The notes: a model not told the origin generated them from the sequence alone. Positions 25,455-37,854 are shown, counted from the stretch's first letter. The stretch is 64,000 bases of DNA from Ceratobasidium sp. AG-K (GCA_037039685.1 JAWNGF010000001.1:6262001-6326000); one strand, 5' to 3'. Numbers and translations: made by a program.

Positions 25455-25941
25455 ATGTCAAGTCTCCAAGGTTATGTCGACCGTGAGTGGATTCACGCGT
25501 ATTTCGTGATTGAAACTAACCCAAACTCAGGCAAAGTTCTACTTATTCTCCAAGATGGACGAGCGATAGTCGTAAGTGCCGCTTCAAATCGCGAACCAAG
25601 GGCCGTGCTGAACTTACGCGCAGTAATTGGCCTTCGTTGAATTCCCTGTTGACATTCATCTGCATAGGGCACCTTGGTTGGTTTTGACCAACGATCTAAT
25701 GTTGTCCTATCGGAATCGATAGAGAGGATATATAGTATGGAGGAGGGTGTCGAGGAGGTTCCGTTGGGTCTGTACTTGGTCAAGGGTGACATGATGTGAG
25801 TGCTCGCTGCCATAATCTGTCCGCAACTCGATTTAATTTTCTTCGTCCAGTGTGTTGATCGGAGAAATGGATGCCGCGGTTGACGCGGGAACAGATTTAT
25901 CAACTGTTCGAGCAGAGCCCTTGCCAGCCATCCGCTATTGA
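25455..25941 (+). CDS. LSM8: U6 snRNA-associated Sm-like protein LSm8
   Basis: Four exons: 25455-25482, 25531-25571, 25668-25795, 25851-25941. The joined product is about 95 residues: MSSLQGYVDRK, LLILQDGRAIV and GTLVGFDQRSNVVLSESIERIY form Sm motif 1; EVPLGLYLVKGDM with IVLIGEMD forms Sm motif 2. The GYVDR start, ERIYSMEEGVEEVPLGLYLVKGD block and the C-terminal AEPLPAIRY are specific to LSm8. LSm8 replaces LSm1 in the nuclear LSm2-8 ring that binds the U6 3' oligo-U and stabilises U6 for splicing. Length matches the family exactly. Convergent with the dehydrogenase gene, 168 bp apart. Confidence 0.95.
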
Positions 25942-26108
25942 TAATAGCCCTTGATACATTATCATAAAATGTTCAGTCTCTGTACGTCGAGGCACGAAAG
26001 TACTCCTAAACATTGCAAATAATTCAATGTTATCAGAGCGATTTAGGCTTGTCCGTATATCGACGAATTGATTCATTTAATTACAATAATGGTCACTGTG
26101 ATAACAAC

Positions 26109-27511
26109 CTACTCAATCTTGATCACAATCTTTCCAAAATGCGACCCCTTCACTTGGTAGTCAAGAGCATCAATGGCCTCGGTCCACGCAAACACACGGT
26201 CAACCACCGGTTTGATTTTGTGTTCGGCCAAGAACGAGTCAAGTCTTCTAGCCATCTCGCGGCTTCCAACTACAAGGCCAGAAAGCTATGGAAATGGTAA
26301 GTCTCGAGTATATCCTGGTTGCTATTAGAAGCCCTGCCTTGCATTGCCCGAAGAGTAGCGCCTGGGTCACGTCACCAGCCTTCTCTGTGGACTTGTCGTG
26401 CGTTAACGCTCCAATAACGTGAACAATCCCTCCTCGCCGAACCGACTTGATCGACTGTAATACGGTGCTTTGTCCGCCTATATAACTACTGTTGGAACAC
26501 AAGTATACATATATCTTGAATCCTTACTTACCAATTTCAAGGACTTGATCGACACCTTCTCCACCGGTCAACTCCCTCACACTTTTGAACCACTCGGGGT
26601 GTTCACGATAGTTTACAACGTGGTCTACACCGAGTTCCTTGTATTTTTGCTCTTTTTCCTTGTTCGATGTTGTGGCAATGACGCGGGCACCAGCTGCCTT
26701 TGCAAGCTGGGCGCCAAACACAGAAACCCCGCCACTTCCAAGGACAAGCACAGTCGAATCCTTTTTCAACTGGCCTTCTTCGAAAAGAGCGTTCCAGGCT
26801 GTTATGCCTGCACATGGTACCGATGCTGCCTCTTCGTACGACAGGTGACCGGGGATGGTGAGCATAGTTTCAGCCGGGAATATACTGCAATCGGATGGAT
26901 GGGTAAAGTGCCTAGACAGATGTACTGAACATTGCTAACCGATATTGGGTAAGGCAGCCGGGGACTTGTGACCCAATTTGGGTATCAAAATATTCTGTCT
27001 GCTTGGACAAACATCATGAGCCTCATCTCACACATTTCGGCATTCAGAACACGGACCTTTGGAGGGCCATCGAGCCATCCTTCGGCGAAGATGGAATGCA
27101 CCCGGTCTCCAACCTTCCATCCAGAAACGCCTTCGCCTATGGCAACGATCTCACCAGCGCCGTCGCAGGTCGGAATCAAACCCTGTCCATCTGGTCCAAT
27201 GCTGAACGGGCTGCCGTAGTAGTTTTGTTCGCTAATCATAATATCCTGCGCAGGCGTCGTGAGTTAATATACATGGGTGTATGCTTGCCGGCGTACCCTA
27301 TAAATGTGGGTCAGTAAAGCTGCGAGTGCCATGCGTTACAGCTAGAATCTGACCTATAGTTGAGCGCGGCAGCATGAAGCTTGACAAGGACCTGGCCTTT
27401 TTGAGGGGAAGAGACTTGAACGTCCCGTAATTCAAGGCTCCTGAACCCATTCCAGGTACTTTGGTCAACTGGGTACCTCCAGGCTTTTGCTGCAGAAGGG
27501 ATACTCGACAT
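26109..27511 (-). CDS. Quinone oxidoreductase-type dehydrogenase (MDR superfamily)
   Basis: Minus-strand exons begin 27511-27354, an apparent 1-nt exon at 27297, then 27245 onward; further introns follow AAG near 27050, near 26930, 26525 and 26310, ending with TAG at 26109-26111. Motifs: GQVLVKLHAAALNYRDIM, GEGVSGWKVGDRV, AASVPCAGITAWNALFE, the nucleotide-binding loop VLVLGSGGVSVFGAQLAKAAGARVIATTS, and GVDQVLEIGG, then a C-terminal HFGKIVIKIE. These mark the zinc-independent medium-chain dehydrogenase/reductase group; no structural-zinc Cys cluster is seen. The enzyme should use NAD(P)H to reduce quinones, enones or similar cytosolic substrates. The penultimate intron appears to start GC (CAATGCAAG|GCAGGG), less certain. 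About 345 residues, normal length. Confidence 0.88.
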
Positions 27512-28404
27512 ATTTCGGTAGACTTGATGGTTGATTCCAACGAAACCGAAATGTCCCTCTTATATGAACCTCCTTCTTCAGAGTTGCCGAACCATCGCAA
27601 GGCGGAGGTTACCAGTGCTTATTCACGAGAAGCAGCATCCACTAGTCACACGACGTCATGGCGGGGGTTACGCAGGGAGGATTGAGACCGCTAACTCATG
27701 TGGGGCATAGTTCCGTTAACCCCATGACGTAGCAATAGACGTAACATGAGCGGAATATCGCAGCCAAATAACCGGCAGGCCGCCAAGTCAGGCTGTAGAC
27801 GTCTCCATATCCGAGCGATATATGCGTCAATCGAAAAGCATACCCACCGAAATCAAAAGCCCTATTGATCGAGGCTGACGTTTATCTCTAGATTGGTATT
27901 GTTAAACGATTGTAGAAAGCTTTACATACCGAGCAATAGGGAGTTACACCAGAATGTCCGTGATCACACCACATTCAGAGCCCACAGTCCTGACATCGCT
28001 TGACTGACAAAATCAAGAACGGCGTTCAAATGGTTACCAGTAAAGGGAAAGTATGTGATGTCAGTCATCGGGTTTGATTTCCATAAGCTCTATATGGGGA
28101 CCCAAGATAGCGTTGTAACCATATATGGGGGAAGGAAATTTGCTGGCTAATCCCAAGAGAAATATTTCGAGTTGTCGGCGGCGGGTGTTCGTTTGCGTTT
28201 GGCTTTTCTTAGTACTACAATACAAGCATATTCGGGAGCAACTATCCTGACAAGCTTACCAGATTCGGTATGGAAATATTAAACCCGAAAGTGCGACCAT
28301 GTATAAATGTATCTCACTATAACTGGGGTGAGGTCGACTCAGCGCTCGGCGCCTAATGTTCCCGATCAATTTCTTCTGAGCCCAACTTGGGCGACGATAT
28401 TGGC
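27512..28404. other. Intergenic between dehydrogenase and methyltransferase
   Basis: Divergent 5' region of about 0.9 kb. No gene or RNA recognised. Confidence 0.45.
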
Positions 28405-29506
28405 ATGGAATCTGAGGACATACTTGCTGATTCTTTCAGACTACTGGATGGATATCGAGTAGATCCAGCGGAAATTGGTGTTCTTCGGTACGGAAAGATG
28501 AAACTAATGGTTGCACCCAAGGTGGGATATCATAAATTTATCGACTCCATCTCTCACATTCAGCTAACATACCTGGAGATGCATTAGGAGGGAAAGGTAA
28601 TAACTTACCACTGATTCCTGGATGTACACTACTAAGCTATGAAATGGATAGGCCAATACATTGCTTGCGAGCGCTGTCTTTTCGCCCTCACTTTTTCTTG
28701 CAGACCAAATCGAGTCAAGAAGGATTGACCTAAGCGGGAAAACAGGTGTGCATTCATGAAATTAGAGCGTGAAAAGCTTCTATAACGCAGGTCAATAACT
28801 CATAAAATAACGTGCAGTGCTCGAGCTAGGATCCGGGGCAGCCTTACCGCTGCTTTTAGCTGCCACACTCCAATCGCCTCCAGCACTGATTACAGTAGGG
28901 AGTTTCTCTCATGGATAGTAGGCTCGTCATTTAACCAGTGTGTTAGCTCTCCGATTATCCGGATGAAACCATTATTGGGAGCCTACACCGCAATCTCGAT
29001 GCCAACCGGGCATATATCCAACACGATTGCCAGGTTAATGCCGTCGGTTATGCATGGGGAGCCGATGTTGAATCACTACTGTGGGTCCTACGTGCAATAG
29101 GAGCACATGTAACTTTGACTGAAGGATTCATCCTAGGTCGATTCTCAGAAAAGATCAGAACCACGTCGATGGGTATGACGTGCTCATACTATCAGACTTG
29201 CTTCATTTCGATTCATCGCATTCCGATATCCTATCCACAGTCGTTAAAACGCTCTCACGGTCCCCACATGCGCTCATTTATGTCGCTGCTGGCCTCTATA
29301 CCCGGGAGCCCGTTCGAGAAGCGTTCTTAAAGGCGGGGGAGGCTGTCGGTTTTGGATGGACTCCGATAGAAAACAACGGTCAGTGGCAGGGAAAAACCAA
29401 GGTTTGCTCCGATGGAGTCCCATGGTCCCTAGAAGACTTGCAAGCGCGCAAAAGCAATGTAGTAGCATGGGTTGGCAGGTGGAGAAGTGGAGTTAATGAA
29501 TATTAG
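28405..29506 (+). CDS. EFM7: EFM7/Nnt1-type protein methyltransferase
   Basis: Six exons: 28405-28521, a 9-nt exon 28588-28596 (EGK), 28652-28745, 28818-28894, 28947-29080, 29137-29506. Joined frame reads EGK|ANTLLASAVFSPSLFLADQIE, then GKT|VLELGSGAALPLLLAA (SAM-binding motif I), SDYPDETIIGSLHRN (acidic motif II that pairs with the cofactor ribose), and GYDVLILSDLLHFDSSH (post-I/IV region). This matches the EFM7 group of class I methyltransferases, which modify the N-terminus and adjacent Lys of elongation factor eEF1A; the older name Nnt1 assigned nicotinamide as substrate. The ATG at 28405 is the first ATG in the open frame. The 9-nt exon is supported by GT-AG on both sides and by restoring family sequence. 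Confidence 0.83.
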
Positions 29507-29700
29507 TAGAGCATGTAAGAATTTAACGGGATATTCGAATAAATGGATGCTCGAAACTCGCAGTCTCATTTGACCTTAGATTCGCACATTGAGCGCACTC
29601 AATTCATTAGGCAAACAACGCGTCAACACTGATCGCTTATATAACGGTGATCGCTCCTCCCTCCTCTAGCCACAACAACCAACAACGCATTTTACAAGAC

Positions 29701-32700
29701 ATGCCTCCAAAGAAATCAAGCGAGAACCTGAAACAAAAGACTTTATTCAATTTTATCAAAAAGCCTGCGGATGCCGCGCCATCCTCTTCTCCCAAAACGC
29801 CATTTTCAAAGCATCGCAAACCCACGAACTCAGTTGGCTCGTCTCCAGATGTAGCCTCTTCTCGTCGAGGAGATTCTAGTGATGTAGACGTGACTATGAG
29901 CTCTCCCGCTGCTCGAGCACTCAAGAACTCGAGTAGCGTTCAAAACAGTAGCCCAAATACAAACACAACTGTTGATCTCTCCGTCCATGAGGATTCGGAT
30001 GATGAGGCGCCGGTTAGAATGGTATGTATTTTATTCTTTTTATTTCGATTTTCTAAACGTTGACCCGGAACACCAAGGTGGGCAAGCCAGCCGCCAAACG
30101 CAAGGCTAGGGTGCATGACTCGGACTCGGAATCTGAAGGCAACCAAGCCGCCACTCAAGGTTCGTTTGCGCAGCGAATTGCAAAGCATGCTGCACCCAAA
30201 GGTGATTTCTTAGCTGCCATCTTGTTCGTACACTAAGCCGGGCTTTAGACAAGGCCCCAGCTAAGAAGCGTCGGACTTCCATGTCATCCCGAGACGAGGA
30301 TGATTTCATCGTTTCAGACGAGGAGGTCGATGCACCTTCGTCCAAAGCGTCGGACGACGAAGAATTCTCGGGGGTAGAAGACGAATCCCCAAAAAAGAAA
30401 ATCAAAAAGGCCAGTTTGAATCTTGCAATGCCTGGAAAGTTAGCTCATACCCTCTGTTTAACAGGCCCCTTCCCGCCCCTCAGCGAAACCGACCACGGGT
30501 GCGACTTCCGGAGGGTCGTCTACGAATTTCATGCTGACTGCAGCTGAGCAACGCGCACAAAACATCAAAGCAGACAAGAAAGTCAACGACGAAACGTACT
30601 CTTTCTTGAAGGACCCGAAAGATGTAAGTGTTTTTTTATTGACGTCGTTCTTTGTAGACTTACTCCCTGATAGAAAGATGGTGTTCGCCACGCTGATGAG
30701 GGACATGACCCGCGAACTCTGCAGATCCCCAAGTCCGCCTGGAGCACGTTCACCCCGTTCGAGAAACAAGTGAGTCGAGATCCGTCTGGGGTTGACATGC
30801 CAAACTCACTGGAAATTTTAGTTCTGGGAAATTAAACAGAACCATTTCGACACTGTATTGTTCTTTCAGAAGGGTAAGTCGTCTCACTTTTGATTGATCT
30901 ACACGCTACACATCTCGATAGGCAAATTCTTCGAGCTTTACGAAAATGACGCTCAAATTGGACATTCCGAGTTCGATTTGAAACTCACAGACCGAGTTAA
31001 AATGAAGATGGTACGCGTCATCGACTTTGCCTCGGTGCTTGATTTTAATAGACTATGTTTGAAGGTTGGCGTTCCGGAGTCCAGTTTCCAGGTGAGCAAC
31101 TTTGACTTGCGCAACGACCGAATGCTGAAATTGTAAATAGTTTTGGGCAGCTAAGTTCCTGGCTAAAGGTGAACAATGGCGCCATTGGGTTTAATATATC
31201 TTGGTATTCACCCATCTGGTAGGCTACAAGGTTGGCCGGGTCGACCAAGCTGAAACGCAGCTGGGTGCTGAGATGCGCCAAGCCGCCAACAAGTCGTCCA
31301 AAGGCAAGGGGGCGGCTTCCGCGGCAGACAAGATCGTGCGCAGGTATGTCAATAAATGTCTCGCAATCCCCCATAGTGTTTCTGATTATGAGCCAGGGAG
31401 CTGAGCAAAGTTTTGACCAATGGGACCCTTGTGGATCCCGAACTCCTCCAAGACGAACAGGCCGGCCACTGCGTTTCTATCCGGGAAACTGAGGAAGAAG
31501 GAGAATTCGGACTATGTGTGCTAGACGCTTCGACGGGCGAGTTCAACCTTTCAGCTTTTAAAGATGATGTCGTCCGCACGCGTCTCGAGGTTTGTGTTAC
31601 ATCGTTGAATAGGTTAGGAGAAGTGCTAATTGGTTGGAAACGTAGACCATCATGCGTCAAATTCGTCCCAAGGAATTAGTTTACAGCAAGGTATGAACTG
31701 TTTACTGTATTGACTTATGGTCAACGGCTTAACCCTTTTTCAGGGAAATCTCTCAGTAGCAACCACACGCCTTCTCAAGGTCTTGCTACCAAGCAATTGT
31801 CTCTGGACATCGCTCAGTCAATCTGAAGGCTTGTCGTATGATGCGACTATCGAAGAACTCAAGACGTTGTATCCTCCATCGACAAAAACCGAAAATGACA
31901 TGGAAGAGGATGCGGCTTGGGATAGTGGGGTGCCTGAAGCCATTAGGACATTCATTGGCAACGAAACCGCGATCGAATCTCTTGGATCCATGGTCTGGTA
32001 CCTTCGTCAGCTCAACATTGACAAGGATATATTAACTCAGAAGAACTTCAACGTATACGATCCACTTCAGCGAGGAAAGGGCCTTGCGCTGGACGGGCAG
32101 ACCTTGTCACATATCGAGGTTCTGGTCAACAGCGAAGGCACAGAGGAAGGCACCCTGCTAAAACTCCTTGGACGTTGTATTACGCCATTCGGTAGGTTGT
32201 TAAACGTGCTTGCCTCTGGAGTTTTAACACGATCATTTTTAGGTAAACGCCTTTTCCGGATTTGGTTGTGCAATCCACTGCAAGATGTCAAGGCGATCAA
32301 CGACCGGTGAGCACTTCCTCATGCAGGCCTACTTCATTTATCCGAACCACGATTTTTCAAGTCTCGACGCCGTACAAGACCTCATGAAGCACCCTGAAAT
32401 CGAGTCTAGCTTCACTAAGCTACTGACCGGGACCCCTGACCTCGAGCGCATTGTCTCTCGCGTGCATGCAAAGTCGTGCCATATCAAGGATTTTCTCAAA
32501 GTGCTAACTGCATTCGAAAGTTTGTCGAAGGGTCTTGCCACGCTAGCTGAGATGTCTGAAGAATTCGAAAACAAGAGCGTGTCGAGTTTGCTAAGACAAA
32601 CACCGGACTTGAAGGAGAACATCAAACGCGTTAGGGGCTTCTTCAACGGTATGCTCGCTCACACATTTATTCTGACGACCGTACTCAACCTATCCCGCGT

Positions 32701-34754
32701 TAGTTGAGGAGGATTTGTTGGTACCCAGCTCTGATGACGTCGATGAGGCTTATTCCGAGATTCAGACGGAGATCAAGACGCTTGAGGCGAAGTTGGAGAA
32801 GAAACTTAGCGGGTTGAAATCCGATGTAGGGTAAGTCGGTTCATCCTACGCTCACAGTAGTCGCTGAAACGGAATGAGCATAGATGCAAGGATCTCAGCT
32901 ACTGGCATAGTGCGACCGGTACCAAAGATATCTACATCGTAGGTGTTACACTGCCAACCATTCAGATTTTTGTGTCCGAATTATCACGCTTTAGGTCCAA
33001 GTTCCTGTAGGCAAGAAGGTTACAGTTCCCAAGGACTGGTCAAAACATGGAGGTACAAAGGTACGTGACCGACAACGAATATTCGCGCATACACTTACAT
33101 CTTGCCCAGGCCATAACTCGATATAATGTCCCAGCTCTGGCTTCTACAATTCGCTCCCTCAAAGAAGCTCGTGAAACTCGTACTGGCATCGTACGCGACT
33201 TCAAGCTTCGGGTATTTGCTGAATTCGATGAGGACCGGGACGTCTGGCTCCAAGCTGTCAAGGTCACGGCAGAGATGGACTGTTTACTGAGCCTTGCCAA
33301 GGCATCGGAGGCTTTGGGTTCGCCTAGTTGCCGACCCGAATTTGTCGAAGGCAGTGGAAGGGCGTTTGTTGAGTTCGAGAACTTGAGGCATCCTGCGCTG
33401 GAACTCAATATGAAACGGGAGTTTATTGCGAATTCTGTGAGACTAGGTAGGATGAGCCATCTTGAGTTAGGTTGACTGTGTGACTAATTTTGGATGTGTT
33501 TTAGGCGGCAAATACCCGAATGTTGCTTTGATGTGAGTTCGCTACATTCTGCGGGTCGTACAATCTAAATCTGTCTTCATAGCACTGGTCCTAACATGGG
33601 CGGCAAGTCGACTGTGAGTGCATCCAGGTCAATGCATTATTGTACTCCAAGTAACTTTCGCGCAGGTGATGCGAATGACGGCAACTGGTGTTATTATGGC
33701 TCAGTTAGGAATGTTTATTCCGTGCGAGTCTGCACGGTAAGTTGACTCCACACCATTTCAACTCGATCTAATGATCCGTGTACCACAGGCTATCTCCAGT
33801 GGACGCAATCCTTACGTGAGTGACTACAGTGACGTTGCAAGAGACTTGGCTGACGCCGCTTTCAGCCGAATGGGAGCCTATGACAGTGTATTCACAAATT
33901 CGTCCACCTTCAAGGTATGTGCTTTGTCCTGACTGCAGGGTATTTGCTGAGACTTTGGATTTTACACAGGTTGAACTGGATGAGTGTTGCAAGATTCTGC
34001 GAGACGCGACTCCAAAGTCCCTGGTCATTATGGATGGTGAGTCGGAGTGTAGCGGGTGTACGCTATAAGTTCTAAAACCCCGCTCAGAACTTGGTCGTGG
34101 AACGTCTACCTTTGTAAGCTTGTAACCCGATTAGATTCGTTCCAACGCTAACCACGTCACGCTTTATAGGACGGCATGGCGATTGCAAGCGTGAGTTCTA
34201 ACGTTCGCGCTCAATGAAGCACTTATTCAGACGTTACATGCAGTCCGTGCTCCGCGAACTCGCAAGCAACACTCTCCCACTCACTCTTTTCGCCACGCAT
34301 TATTCATCGTTGACCGATATGGGCGAGAAACATCCTAACATCCGCAACATGACAATGCAGACAGTCGTAGACGAAGAGAAACGCCAAGTTAGTGCCTAAC
34401 TATTCATGGGCTCTTGACGACACTGACCTTCGCGTGCAGCTGGTGATGATGTACAAGTTTATTGAAGGGATCGCACCCGGCTCCTTTGGAACTCATGTCG
34501 CAAACGTGGCTGGAGTACCTGCATCGGTGGTTGACCGCGCCGAACAAGTTTCTCGCGATTTTGCCGAAGTGAGCCGTAAGAAACAGCTCGAGAAGCGTGC
34601 AGCTGTTTCCAGGATCCCTCTCGACCTCCAAGCCGACTTTGCTCAGCTCGCTAAGCTCGCGGGAGGAATGAAGCTCAACGATGACCCGGTACAGCAACTT
34701 GAGAGCTTGAGGATTCTCAAGGGATCGGTGCGAAGTCTCTTGGCCTCGGTCTAG
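29701..34754 (+). CDS. MSH6: DNA mismatch-repair protein MSH6
   Basis: Many-exon MutS homologue of about 1,150 residues. The N-terminus has a PCNA-binding PIP-like box QKTLFNFI at residues ~12-19 and a long acidic/basic disordered region. The mismatch-recognition domain has the MSH6-type block [46 protein letters not shown], with the Phe-x-Glu that wedges into the mispair. Further on are [25 protein letters not shown] (connector/lever start), the clamp, then Walker [11 protein letters not shown] near 33590-33615 and Walker [22 protein letters not shown] near 34015-34190, with VNVAGVP-type C-terminal helix. MSH2-MSH6 (MutS-alpha) corrects base mismatches and small loops. One boundary near 30436-30467 does not resolve: sequence before (SLNLAMPGK) and after ([12 protein letters not shown]) are out of phase with the obvious intron. 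Confidence 0.94.
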
Positions 34755-35054
34755 TCTGATTCGACCAGCTTCCCAATGATTTTCTTCCTCGTATATTCAT
34801 TTGTTTACATCGTTTACTCGCACCTGTACATTGAACTTCGCTGTATATTTTGTAGCTTTATCTATATCGGCTGACATCGGCGCTGATAATTACTCAGCAG
34901 TAATTTGCCATCTTATCAGATAGTCAGGTGATCGCCGGATTCTGACGTTGGCATCGGCTGATGAGTTTTTGCCCACCATCGGGACTACGTCGCTCCTTGG
35001 AGCTCGTTTAAAGCCTACACCCCCGCTCCATCGACCTAAACGACCCCTTCCATT

Positions 35055-36424
35055 ATGACCATCACCATGTCAGCCAATGCAAAGGGAAAGCAAAAGATGG
35101 TCGAAGTGCCGCCCGTCTATGCAAAGGCGATCGCGGCTGCCACGGGTTCAACAATGACTGCTCTTACAAGTACGCACCGGACGCTTCGGGATACACTCGC
35201 ACATGCTTACGATCTGCTCTGAACCCAGTGACCCCGTTTGACTTGATCAAGACTCGGCTGCAGACACAACCGACGTCAAGCGCGGCCCCACCCACCTTAT
35301 TCCCGCGTCCGCCGCTCCAAGCCAAGTCTCATCCCTCGACCGGTCTGGCAGCTGCCTGTTGTCGCCCATCACCGCTACCTTGTGTTCGGAACATTTCTTC
35401 GCTTGCTGCCGCTTATCCATCACACGCGACGTTTGCTAGGCAATCCGAGAGTATTGTCTGTCTTTGGGACGGCACGTGGCGATCAGAGCGAGTAAAGGGA
35501 TTCTGGGATGCAGTCGTAAAAGTATCGAAAGCCGAAGGCGTATCAGGCTTGTGGAAAGGTGTCGGGACCTCGCTGTGAGTAACATCCGGCCGGTCGACCT
35601 CGTGATTATTAACGCCAAAATAGAACCATCGCCGTTCCTGCCTCGACCGCCTACATGCTTACGTATGACTACTTGAACCATTCGTTGCCGGTCATCCAAG
35701 TAGCGCCGCTACTCACACCGCTCACCGCCGGTATCGCGTCACGTACGATTGTTGCTTCTATCGTATCGCCGCTGGAACTAGTGCGAACACGGCTGCAATC
35801 TACGCCCACCGCACCAGGATTACCTCATACCATGGAATCGGTGCTTGCCGGTATTCGGTCGATGGTAGCGAGTAATGGAATCCGAACGCTTTGGCGTGGA
35901 CTTGGTCCAACATTGTGGAGAGACGTTCCATTCAGCGGCATCTACTGGGCGGGATATGAGAACGGAAAGAATGTCCTTGGGAGGTACGGGTACACAGGTG
36001 TCGATGCTGCCTTTGCGAGTGGTGCAGTATCCGGAATGGTTAGTACTTATCTGCGCGTAAGAAATGCTGATACTCAATTTTCACCCCATAGATTGCTGCT
36101 CTCATCACTATGCCTTTTGATACGCTGAAGACTCGCCGACAAGCTGCATTGGTTCCAACTGCCGAAAGTGCAACCAACTCAACCGTATCACTTGGAATGA
36201 CGAGGCTTGTCCGACATATTATTCAAACCGAAGGTCCACGGGCGTTGTTTGCTGGCCTTACCCCTCGAGTTGCTAAGATCGCACCCGCCTGCGGTATTAT
36301 GATTGCTTGCTACGAGGTAAGCGATCCATCGTGCATTTTTGATAAAGTCTAATTCCAGTTATTTTAGGGAGTTGGAAAGTTCTTGAGTCCAATCCACCCA
36401 GACTCTGACAAGACAGTCTCATAG
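35055..36424 (+). CDS. MTM1: Mitochondrial carrier, SLC25A39/40 (MTM1) type
   Basis: Five exons: 35055-35169, 35229-35574, 35624-36038, 36092-36316, 36368-36424. Three ~100-residue carrier repeats each have the P-x-D/E-x-x-K/R signature: PFDLIKTRLQ, PLELVRTRLQ and PFDTLKTRRQ. The first repeat is interrupted by a long Pro/Cys/Ser-rich matrix insertion before GFWDAVVKVSKAEGVSGLWKGVGTSL, as is usual in the MTM1/SLC25A39 group. WRDVPFSGIYWAGYE in repeat two is also typical of that group. It should lie in the inner mitochondrial membrane; animal relatives import glutathione and yeast Mtm1 affects Mn/Fe handling and SOD2. Length ~385 residues is normal. Assignment to family is firm, substrate is inferred. 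Confidence 0.9.
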
Positions 36425-37426
36425 TTCCTTCGTTCCTATCTTCATGATCTTTATTGATTTCGACATGTCATCATTTTGTGTAGTCAATAGCCACCTTTTG
36501 CATCAGCACGTGCCCACCACTCGCTCCCATGTCGGAACTATAACTGCTTTTCTTTGCCCGACGGCCGCCAGTGCTAGGTTGAATGGGGCACGATATACAT
36601 CTGGTATTCTGGGGTGCCATGGTAGTGCTTCGCATGGTGAGGCGAGGTATCAGCATGAGTGCGCAGGAGCTGCCCGTAGTCCACTCCTCGGGTCTTTGTT
36701 TGATGGTTGGACTACCTACTTAAGAACTCCACTGTATCCCTAACAGCAAGGATAGTACTTTATTCGTGCGATTCACATCACTCAAGGTCTAGACACAGCA
36801 TGTATGCGTTCACCTTAAACCTTTTTTGACGTAGCTCAAATTGCCCATGCTTGCCGCCCCTATGCTTGTGCGTGGAGTATTGGGCTCCAAGCAGAGCTTG
36901 GCATGCCAAGTCGGTCACTTCGTTCCGAGAATAAACAATGAACTATTGACAACCAATAGCGTATTCAGATAACTTTGCCCATGGGACCCGCCGTCCGGGC
37001 TCGCAGGTCCATCGTCAAGCGATTGCTATACGCACAGTGAGCGCTAATCATCCGCGAATACATGACCAGGCACGTACACGTATACAGTATGCATATTATA
37101 TCTTCCCAGCCCTAAAAAAGGGACACATACCTTAGCACCCTTATCTCCAGTAAGATCTGGCGGAATAAACCTTGTCATCTATCAATTCATTTATCCCGGG
37201 CATGTCACCGAGACTCGGTGTCAAATGTTTGATAGGGATTGACTTGGCCCCGGTATCCTAGCCACCGGCACGTATCTGGAGCGACTGTGCACATGCTCGC
37301 TCGACCATCCGGGTGATTCAATGAGAGCTTTGGGTTATCCCATCAGAAGATCCGTGGTTAGCCAAGTCAGGCTCTCAGCGGCACAGACCCCATTTTGCAG
37401 CGAGTCGATTAAAGAAAAATAGATAG
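36425..37426. other. Intergenic, no gene seen
   Basis: One kilobase of non-coding sequence before the secreted protein gene. I see no RNA gene or mobile element. Confidence 0.45.
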
Positions 37427-37433
37427 TATAAAA
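37427..37433 (+). promoter_or_regulatory. TATA box of the cysteine-rich secreted protein gene
   Basis: TATAAAA 61 bp before the ATG at 37488, a normal distance for a fungal TATA promoter of a strongly regulated gene. Confidence 0.55.
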
Positions 37434-37487
37434 CGCCTGGTGGTTTCTGTCCAAAATATCACGGCCCTACTACCGAATCAACTCACC

Positions 37488-37854
37488 ATGCAGTTCCTGA
37501 CTATCTTCTCTACCCTCCTCGTCGCTTCTGTTGCTCACGGCGCGAGCTCCAACACTCGTCGAGCGGCCGCAGACGTTAATACTTACGCTGAACGTGAGTG
37601 TCACAGGTTACGAGAGTACTCGTACAAGTAGCTGACGCTGTCTTAGTCGGCGTGCGTACTCACGACGGCATCGAGCTGACCGCTCGGGACACCAGCCCAG
37701 CCAAGATCAACGAGCTTCTGGGACGTGCGTGCTGCTACGTCTGCGTCCCCAAGGGCAGCGACAACTGCGGCTGCTGTGGAATTGTAAGTGCGGGTTCGCT
37801 CCCTAGAGCCACGTCCCCCCGTTGCTGAAGCATTTGCTCTACCAGTGTTGTTAA
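37488..37854 (+). CDS. Small cysteine-rich secreted protein
   Basis: Three exons: 37488-37593, 37647-37783 and a 9-nt last exon 37846-37854 (Cys-Cys-stop). Product about 83 residues. Residues 1-18 (MQFLTIFSTLLVASVAHG) form a clear signal peptide; TRR shortly after may be a processing site. The mature part is polar, then ends in a dense cysteine block CCYVCVPKGSDNCGCCGICC, so eight cysteines lie within the last ~20 residues. Such an architecture (signal peptide, short, Cys-rich C-terminus) fits a secreted effector-like or metal-binding protein, but I recognise no family and assign no function. It is unrelated to the CX3C peptides. Splice signals are canonical and phases agree; if intron 2 were retained the frame would run on for a few codons. 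Confidence 0.7.
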
